Source: an uncultured Bacilli bacterium (GTDB lineage: Bacteria > Bacillota_I > Bacilli_A > RF39 > UBA660). From it: 6,042 nucleotides of DNA. The DNA lies in assembly GCA_934162555.1 (NCBI GenBank), contig CAKPJE010000066.1, forward strand, positions 1-6,042. Reading direction: 5' to 3'. Under the pieces are notes generated by a model. The model was not told the DNA's origin and ran no database searches. It was given only the letters and a program-made list of their open reading frames with translations. Of this stretch, positions 1-4,580 are shown in pieces. The position numbers and the translations under genes were made by a program. How positions within the stretch are numbered: position 1 is the first letter of the stretch; each line of letters begins with the position of its first letter.

Positions 1-1989
1 TATGCTATAAATTATATAGGCTTTGATAATTCAGTAGTATTCCCAAGTGTAATAGATAAAGATGAAGAATTAAGTATAGATTTAAGTAAATATAATTATA
101 CATCATTAAGTTTAAAACAAGGTAATAACGATTTATCATTAGATACCCATTATACATATGAAAATGGTATCTTAAAATTACATAATATAATAGATAATGT
201 AACAATAACTAATCTAACATCATTTTGTTTAAGATATAGTGAAATAACTAATTTAGGAGAATGTTTAATTGCAACTGATTATCCTAATTTTAGAAAAGAT
301 AGAAGTTTAGAAAATGCAAGAAATAATATAGAAAGTAAGAAAGCAGATTTTACCAAAGTGGAACCCTACCTAACATATACAGAAAATAATAGTTATCATA
401 TAACAAATAAAAACTATAATACAAATAACACTTCAAGTGTAATGTATTACTATACAACAAGTCCAATAACATTTAGTAGTGTAACTGGTTATAGAACATT
501 AACAGATAGAAAATCAGGTACCATAGAAGAAATAAAAAATAGTAGTGGTTACACATGTTTAAATACTTGGGAGCAAGCAAGTTGTACAACAGTATATAAA
601 ATATATGCCTATGAAGAAGTAAATAATAAAATAGTTATAACTGATTATGATAAGTATACATTTAACTTAAATGAAGATTATTCATCAAAAGCAGGTTTAT
701 ACTCAATAGAAGATGAGAATAATACTAAAAGTTATTATTTTAGGGGCGAAGTAAATAATAACTGGGTAAGTTTTGGAGGCTTTTACTGGCGTATCTTAAG
801 AATAAATGGAGATGGAAGTATTAGATTAATTTATTCAGGAACTAAAGATAATCATAAAGGAAGTGGAGCAACAATTGGTAGTAGTCAATTTAATACTAAG
901 ATGCATGGGGCGACATATGTAGGTTATATGTATAATGATGATGACATGGTAGTATCATCATACCCAAACACTAATCCAACTAAAGTAAGTGGTTATGCTA
1001 CATTTATAAATATGAATCCATCTACTAAATACTATTTTTCAAAGAATGCCCCTACGTGTGATACAACAACAAAAACATGTACACTAACATGTAATGTTGG
1101 AACTGATTGTGTATATACTACTTGGCCAGAATTATATGAAAACTATGATAAGACAGATAGTAGTTCAACTGCATCTATTTGGAAATATACAAGCGATTAT
1201 AAATACACGTGTTTTGGTTATGGCTCACTTTCAAACAATAAAGTAACCTGTCCAATAGTAAGTGAAATAAAAGGAGTACCTGCTTACTCTAAAACTACAA
1301 ATGGAATAACCGAATATATCGCCTATAACAATAGAGCAATGGTTCAATATTATGGCTTATTTTCACCAAACTATGAATCAGCAGTTAAAAATGTTAAAGA
1401 TTCAACTATAAAAACATTAGTAGATAGTTGGTATAAAACAAATATATATGATAAAAATTTAGAAAGTTATATCCAAAATCAAATCTTTTGTAATGATAGG
1501 AGTATAAATACAAAAGCATGGAGTGTAGGCGATGGCTATACATTAAATAAAACAACTCTATACAATCCATATTATAGAATGCTAACTTCTCATGAACCAA
1601 CATTAATCTGTCAAAATGAGAATGATAAGTTTACATTAAAAGTGAATAGTTTAAGTAGTATAAAAGGAACAAGTGGTTATGGTAATAATACCTTAAATTA
1701 TCCAGTTGGCTTAATGACAACAGATGAAGCAGTACTTGCTGGCGGATTATATAACACAATGAATTCAAAATATTACTTAAATAATAGTACCTATACCTGG
1801 ACACTATCGCCGTCGCACTGGAGCACGAATGTCGCTAGCTCGAATGTCTGGAGTGTCAATTCTGCCGGCGATCTGTACAACGATATCCCAGCTACGTGGC
1901 GCTTAGTCCGTCCGGTAATAAATCTAAAGGCAAACATAGAGTTTCAAAGTGGCTCAGGAACAGAAAATGATCCATATGTTATATCATAA
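1..1989 (+). CDS. Large extracytoplasmic (surface) protein, 5'-truncated, with a putative DGR-diversified C-terminus
   Basis: The frame is open from the first base, so this is the 3' part (662 residues plus TAA) of a longer gene. The GTG at 358 is only an internal codon. I recognise the family from memory as an uncharacterised secreted protein common in RF39-type Bacillota; no enzymatic role is known to me. Residues ~1-75 look like a beta-rich Ig-like module. Family landmarks follow: YYFRG (245-249), GGFYWRILRINGDGSIRLIYSG (259-280), FCNDR (496-500), NYPVGLMTTDEAVLAGG (566-582), WTLSPS (600-605), VRPVINLK (636-643) and the terminal GSGTENDPYVIS. Six Cys lie between residues 353 and 417, which suggests disulphides outside the cell. 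There is no LPXTG or C-terminal membrane anchor; any signal peptide would be upstream of the window. The composition is rich in Asn, Thr, Ser and Tyr. Residues 601-640 are encoded by a GC-rich block unlike the rest of the gene, reminiscent of a C-type-lectin-fold variable region. Function (adhesion or ligand display) is inferred. Confidence 0.85.
   Translation, partial: YAINYIGFDNSVVFPSVIDKDEELSIDLSKYNYTSLSLKQGNNDLSLDTHYTYENGILKLHNIIDNVTITNLTSFCLRYSEITNLGECLIATDYPNFRKDRSLENARNNIESKKADFTKVEPYLTYTENNSYHITNKNYNTNNTSSVMYYYTTSPITFSSVTGYRTLTDRKSGTIEEIKNSSGYTCLNTWEQASCTTVYKIYAYEEVNNKIVITDYDKYTFNLNEDYSSKAGLYSIEDENNTKSYYFRGEVNNNWVSFGGFYWRILRINGDGSIRLIYSGTKDNHKGSGATIGSSQFNTKMHGATYVGYMYNDDDMVVSSYPNTNPTKVSGYATFINMNPSTKYYFSKNAPTCDTTTKTCTLTCNVGTDCVYTTWPELYENYDKTDSSSTASIWKYTSDYKYTCFGYGSLSNNKVTCPIVSEIKGVPAYSKTTNGITEYIAYNNRAMVQYYGLFSPNYESAVKNVKDSTIKTLVDSWYKTNIYDKNLESYIQNQIFCNDRSINTKAWSVGDGYTLNKTTLYNPYYRMLTSHEPTLICQNENDKFTLKVNSLSSIKGTSGYGNNTLNYPVGLMTTDEAVLAGGLYNTMNSKYYLNNSTYTWTLSPSHWSTNVASSNVWSVNSAGDLYNDIPATWRLVRPVINLKANIEFQSGSGTENDPYVIS
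1801..1920 (+). other. Putative variable region (VR) of a diversity-generating retroelement target
   Basis: This 120-bp block at the 3' end of the surface gene has about 54% GC by hand count (65/120), against about 35% in the 60 bp on either side. It holds about 13 CpG dinucleotides, which are rare elsewhere in the gene. Only 6 of its 40 codons end in A, in a gene that otherwise prefers A/T-ending codons. AGC, GTC, AGT, GAT, ATC and CAC codons sit where an AAC/AAT template would give them by adenine-specific mutagenesis. The constant skeleton (SPS, W607, W617, SAG, W633, RLVRPV) lies between. The 3' edge, around TGGCGCTTAGTCCGTCCGG, could be the initiation-of-mutagenic-homing side. No template repeat or reverse transcriptase is in the window, so the call rests on composition, codon pattern and position. 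Exact limits are uncertain by 10-20 bp. Confidence 0.55.
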
Positions 1990-2013
1990 AAAAATACACG
2001 AAAGTGTATTTTT
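1990..2013. terminator. Bidirectional Rho-independent terminator between convergent genes
   Basis: There is a perfect 10-bp stem, AAAAATACAC / GTGTATTTTT, closed by a GAAA tetraloop on the plus strand. It begins one base after the TAA of the surface gene. Its far arm overlaps the stop codon of clpB (2012-2014). Read on the minus strand, the stem runs into seven T residues, making a good terminator for clpB. Read on the plus strand, the T-run is five bases, giving a weaker one for the surface gene. Confidence 0.8.
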
Positions 2014-4099
2014 ACTTTATATAATAATTATCATCTTTAACATCAATTGTAACAGTACTATTATACTTAATATTACCCTCAATAATGTTATTAGCGATCA
2101 AAGACTCTATATTACGACTAACATATCTCTTAATTGGTCTAGCACCATATTCGGTATCATAAGAATTATCAATAATATGTTTCTTACAATTATCAGTTAA
2201 AACAATTTTAATCCTTTTATCAGATAATCTTAATTGTATATTGTTTATGATATTATCAAGAATACTATAAACAACATCCTTTGATAAAGGCTTAAACATA
2301 ATTATCTCATCAATCCTATTTAGAAACTCTGGTTTAAAAGTTCTCTTTAAATCTTCATATACTTTTGCCTCACCATCATTATCTAAAATATGTTCACTAC
2401 CTAAATTAGAAGTCATAATAATAATTGTATTCTTAAAGTCAACAGTTCTACCCTGACTATCAGTGATTCTACCATCATCTAGTATTTGAAGCAAAATATT
2501 AAATACATCTTTATGTGCCTTTTCGATTTCATCAAACAAAACAATACTATAAGGATTTCTTCTAACAGCTTCTGTCAATTGTCCACCCTCATCATAGCCA
2601 ACATATCCTGGAGGAGCACCAACCAATCTAGAAACATTAAAACTCTCCATATATTCGCTCATATCAATTCTAATCATATGTCTTTCATCATCAAATAGCT
2701 CATAAGCAAGTGTTCTAGCAAGCTCAGTTTTACCAACACCAGTAGGACCCAAGAATATAAATGAACCAATAGGCCTATTAGGATCTTTAATACCAGCTCT
2801 TGCTCTTTTAATAGCTTCGCTTACTAAGTGTATTGCCCCATCTTGACCTTTAACTCTTTTTTTCATGTTTTCTTCAAGATTTAAAAGTTTTTCTCTTTCG
2901 CCATTCATTAATTTACTTACAGGAACCTTAGTCCATTTAGAAATAATTTCAGCAATATTTTCATCCGTAACAGTATCACTTAAAATATTGTTCTCATTTA
3001 TTTTATTTAATTCTTCAAGTTCTTTATTTAACTCAGGTAATGTACCATGACGAAGTCTTGCAGCTTTCTCTAAATCATAACTATTTTCAGCAAGCATCAA
3101 TTCATGAGTTGCCTTATCAATTTCATTCTTTTTAATACTTATTTTAGTATTAATATCCTTTTCCGTTTCCCAATCTTTTCTTAACTTATCAGCATCAACT
3201 TTTAAAGTAGATAATTTATTATCAATTTCCTTCATTCTATTTTTAGAAATATCATCTTTTTCTTTTTTCAAAGCTTCTTTTTCTATTTCTAATTGCATTA
3301 TCTCTCTATTTAAATTATCTAGAGAAGAAGGCACTGACTCCATTTGAACCTTTATAGTTGCGCATGCTTCATCAACTAAATCAATAGCTTTATCAGGTAA
3401 AAATCTATTTGTAATATATCTATCAGATAGAGTAGCAGCTGCAACTAGGGCATTATCTTTAATATTTACTCCATGGAATACTTCAAATCTTGACTTTAAA
3501 CCACGAAGTATTGTTATTGTATCTTGAACTGTTGGTTCTTTAACCATAACTGTTTGGAAACGACGTTCAAGTGCACTATCTTTCTCAATATACTTTCTAT
3601 ATTCGTTTAATGTAGTCGCACCTATACAATGAATTTCACCTCTAGCTAGCATTGGTTTCAACATATTACCAGCATCAAGTGCGCCTTCAGCACCAGCACC
3701 TACAATCATGTGGATTTCATCGATGAATAGAATTATTTTACCATCACTTTCTTTTACTTTATTAAGAACATTTTTTAATCTTTCTTCGAATTCACCTCTA
3801 TATTTCGCACCAGCTATCAAAGATCCCATATCTAGTTCCCAAATGGTTTTATTTTTTAAACTATCAGGAACATCGCCTTTAATTATCCTTTGAGCTAGTC
3901 CTTCAACTATTGCTGTTTTACCAACACCGGCTTCACCGATTAGAACAGGGTTGTTTTTGCTTTTTCTAGATAGAATCCTGGTTAGTGATCTAATTTCATC
4001 ATCACGGCCAATTACAGGGTCAACTTTATTGGCTTTTGCTGCTTCAACTATATCACGGCCATATTTTTTTAATACGTCTTCATTATTTTCCATATTCAT
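2012..4099 (-). CDS. clpB: ATP-dependent chaperone ClpB (protein disaggregase), form lacking the N-terminal domain
   Basis: ClpB is a cytosolic hexameric AAA+ disaggregase that threads aggregated proteins through its pore together with DnaK/DnaJ/GrpE. Numbered from the upstream ATG at 4108: NBD1 has Walker A GEAGVGKT (58-65), pore loop KYRG (102-105), Walker B ILFIDE (126-131) and arginine fingers R182/R183. The middle coiled coil spans ~262-390 and is full length, which separates ClpB from ClpC. NBD2 has Walker A GPTGVGKT (454-461), pore loop GYVGY (501-505), Walker B with DEIEKAH (526-532), R598 in FLNRIDE and sensor-2 GARP (655-658). No ClpP-binding VGF/LGF loop is seen. The ~150-residue N domain is absent, as in mycoplasma ClpB. 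AGGGAG (4109-4114) touches the ATG at 4108 but is 9 nt from the ATG at 4099, which I therefore prefer (695 residues). The gene stands alone, ends in a terminator and carries a CIRCE promoter. Confidence 0.96.
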   Translation of the reverse strand: MNMENNEDVLKKYGRDIVEAAKANKVDPVIGRDDEIRSLTRILSRKSKNNPVLIGEAGVGKTAIVEGLAQRIIKGDVPDSLKNKTIWELDMGSLIAGAKYRGEFEERLKNVLNKVKESDGKIILFIDEIHMIVGAGAEGALDAGNMLKPMLARGEIHCIGATTLNEYRKYIEKDSALERRFQTVMVKEPTVQDTITILRGLKSRFEVFHGVNIKDNALVAAATLSDRYITNRFLPDKAIDLVDEACATIKVQMESVPSSLDNLNREIMQLEIEKEALKKEKDDISKNRMKEIDNKLSTLKVDADKLRKDWETEKDINTKISIKKNEIDKATHELMLAENSYDLEKAARLRHGTLPELNKELEELNKINENNILSDTVTDENIAEIISKWTKVPVSKLMNGEREKLLNLEENMKKRVKGQDGAIHLVSEAIKRARAGIKDPNRPIGSFIFLGPTGVGKTELARTLAYELFDDERHMIRIDMSEYMESFNVSRLVGAPPGYVGYDEGGQLTEAVRRNPYSIVLFDEIEKAHKDVFNILLQILDDGRITDSQGRTVDFKNTIIIMTSNLGSEHILDNDGEAKVYEDLKRTFKPEFLNRIDEIIMFKPLSKDVVYSILDNIINNIQLRLSDKRIKIVLTDNCKKHIIDNSYDTEYGARPIKRYVSRNIESLIANNIIEGNIKYNSTVTIDVKDDNYYIK

Positions 4100-4108
4100 A
4101 TTTCTCAT

Positions 4109-4114
4109 CTCCCT
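4109..4114 (-). promoter_or_regulatory. Shine-Dalgarno site of clpB that decides the start
   Basis: On the minus strand this reads AGGGAG. It directly abuts the first in-frame ATG (4108), leaving no spacer. The fourth-codon ATG (4099) is 9 nt away and the sixth-codon ATG (4093) is 15 nt away, so initiation at 4099 fits best. Confidence 0.7.
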
Positions 4115-4122
4115 AACTATAC

Positions 4123-4150
4123 ATTATACTCCTTTTTTAGCACTTGTCAA
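4123..4150 (-). promoter_or_regulatory. SigA-type promoter of clpB
   Basis: Read on the minus strand, there is a perfect -35 TTGACA (4150-4145), a 16-bp spacer and a perfect -10 TATAAT (4128-4123). Transcription should start near 4116, giving a very short leader before the ribosome binding site. The -35 and most of the spacer lie inside the CIRCE element, so bound HrcA would block RNA polymerase. Confidence 0.88.
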
Positions 4151-4163
4151 TAGTGAGTGCTAA
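4137..4163. promoter_or_regulatory. CIRCE element (HrcA operator)
   Basis: The element reads TTAGCACTT, nine bases, then GAGTGCTAA. It matches the consensus TTAGCACTC-N9-GAGTGCTAA with one mismatch, at the innermost base of the first arm. HrcA binds this inverted repeat and represses heat-shock genes, classically groESL and dnaK. Here it overlaps the -35 and spacer of the clpB promoter. The mismatching base is the last A of the -35 TTGACA on the minus strand, so the deviation keeps the -35 perfect. Confidence 0.9.
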
Positions 4164-4266
4164 TGTTTTGAAAAATGTATGAAAGTGCTAATATTTTGAA
4201 AAAATGTATGGGAGTGCTAATATTTTGAAAAAATGTTAGAGAGGGAGTATTTATTTTGAAATTTTG
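4156..4266. repeat. Short tandem array of ~28-29-bp repeats, each carrying a CIRCE half-site
   Basis: Three close copies begin with AGTGCTAAT at 4156, 4184 and 4213, each followed by TTTTG, an A-run and TGT. The first two are 28 and 29 bp and end in ATGTATG. A fourth, degraded copy starts at 4246 (AGTATTTATTTTGAAA). The first copy begins inside the right arm of the CIRCE element. The half-sites are GAGTGCTAA (4155-4163), AAGTGCTAA (4183-4191) and GAGTGCTAA (4212-4220), all in the same orientation and upstream of the clpB promoter. The A/T tracts recur about every 2.7 helical turns. They could be extra HrcA contacts, an UP-like element or a by-product of slippage. Confidence 0.8.
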
Positions 4267-4307
4267 TTTGAAAGACATAAAAAAATAGGTTTCTAAAAAT
4301 ATAACTC

Positions 4308-4345
4308 ATTACGGATTTTGTGTAAAAATGTATAAAATCCGTAAT
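4308..4345. repeat. Perfect 12-bp inverted repeat in the clpB/addB intergenic region
   Basis: The arms ATTACGGATTTT (4308-4319) and AAAATCCGTAAT (4334-4345) are exactly complementary around a 14-base centre, part of which can pair further. No T-run follows on either strand, and no gene on either strand ends here, so a terminator is unlikely. It lies between the clpB control region and the promoter area of the small membrane gene. It may be an operator for an unknown regulator or a dispersed palindromic repeat. The rest of 4100-4429 holds the clpB control elements and AT-rich sequence in which I see nothing else. Confidence 0.75.
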
Positions 4346-4394
4346 AGAAAATTATTTAAAGTTTATTATATAAGAGTTTTTTTTTATCCTAATC

Positions 4395-4400
4395 TATGAT
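4395..4400 (+). promoter_or_regulatory. Possible -10 box for the small membrane gene/addB operon
   Basis: TATGAT lies about 30 bp upstream of the ATG at 4430. It matches the -10 consensus at five of six positions. No good -35 is seen 16-18 bp upstream (the sequence there is around AAGAGT), so the assignment is weak. Confidence 0.35.
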
Positions 4401-4429
4401 AAAATTATATTTAGAAAGAAGAGAAGTTT

Positions 4430-4573
4430 ATGCATAAAGAAAAAAGTATAAAAAGAGAAGCAAGCATGCTTGCCATTATGATGATAATAACATTCATGGC
4501 CATGTTTGTAATTTTATATAAAGGTTATAAAAATCAAAAAATAAATAATCAAATTAAAGAAGAACAAAAGTAG
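4430..4573 (+). CDS. Small single-pass membrane protein, function unknown
   Basis: This is a 47-residue reading frame from ATG to TAG, preceded by purine-rich AGAAAGAAGAGAAG, which can serve as a ribosome binding site. The N-terminus is basic (MHKEKSIKRE). A Met-rich hydrophobic segment follows at residues ~13-30 (MLAIMMIITFMAMFVILY). The tail is polar and Lys/Asn/Gln-rich, with a short charged end (KEEQK). One transmembrane helix is predicted, and the positive N-terminus would favour staying inside. It is not recognised as a known family. The stop codon overlaps the ribosome binding site of the addB-like gene and only 7 bases separate the two genes, so they are probably co-transcribed and perhaps translationally coupled. 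Reality as a gene is supported by operon position and composition, not by homology. Confidence 0.65.
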   Translation: MHKEKSIKREASMLAIMMIITFMAMFVILYKGYKNQKINNQIKEEQK

Positions 4574-4576
4574 GTG
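4572..4576 (+). promoter_or_regulatory. Ribosome binding site of the addB-like gene, overlapping the upstream stop
   Basis: AGGTG lies 4 nt before the ATG at 4581 and shares bases with the TAG stop of the small membrane gene, an arrangement typical of coupled translation. It supports the ATG at 4581 as the start. Confidence 0.6.
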
Positions 4577-4580
4577 TAAT

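Noticed and set aside
358..360. GTG as the start codon of the surface-protein gene
   Set aside because: The same frame is open from base 1 with in-family protein sequence upstream, and no ribosome binding site precedes 358. It is an internal Val codon of a gene that starts outside the window.
1801..1920. Recent horizontal insertion or assembly chimera as the cause of the GC-rich block
   Set aside because: The block keeps the frame and lies between conserved family motifs (WTLSPS before, VRPVINLK at its end), which fits a native variable segment better than a random insert. Not fully excluded without the genome.
1949..2200. 83-residue plus-strand frame across the end of the surface gene into clpB
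   Set aside because: It overlaps two well-supported genes and runs through the terminator hairpin; low-complexity Ile/Asn/Thr sequence with no recognisable feature.
2012..4099. ClpC (ClpP partner) instead of ClpB
   Set aside because: The middle coiled coil is ~120 residues, as in ClpB, and no VGF/LGF ClpP-binding loop is present between NBD2 Walker B and FLNRIDE.
4156..4266. The ~28-29-bp direct repeats as a CRISPR array
   Set aside because: The repeats are contiguous with no unique spacers between copies, they decay in identity, and they share half-sites with the adjacent CIRCE element.
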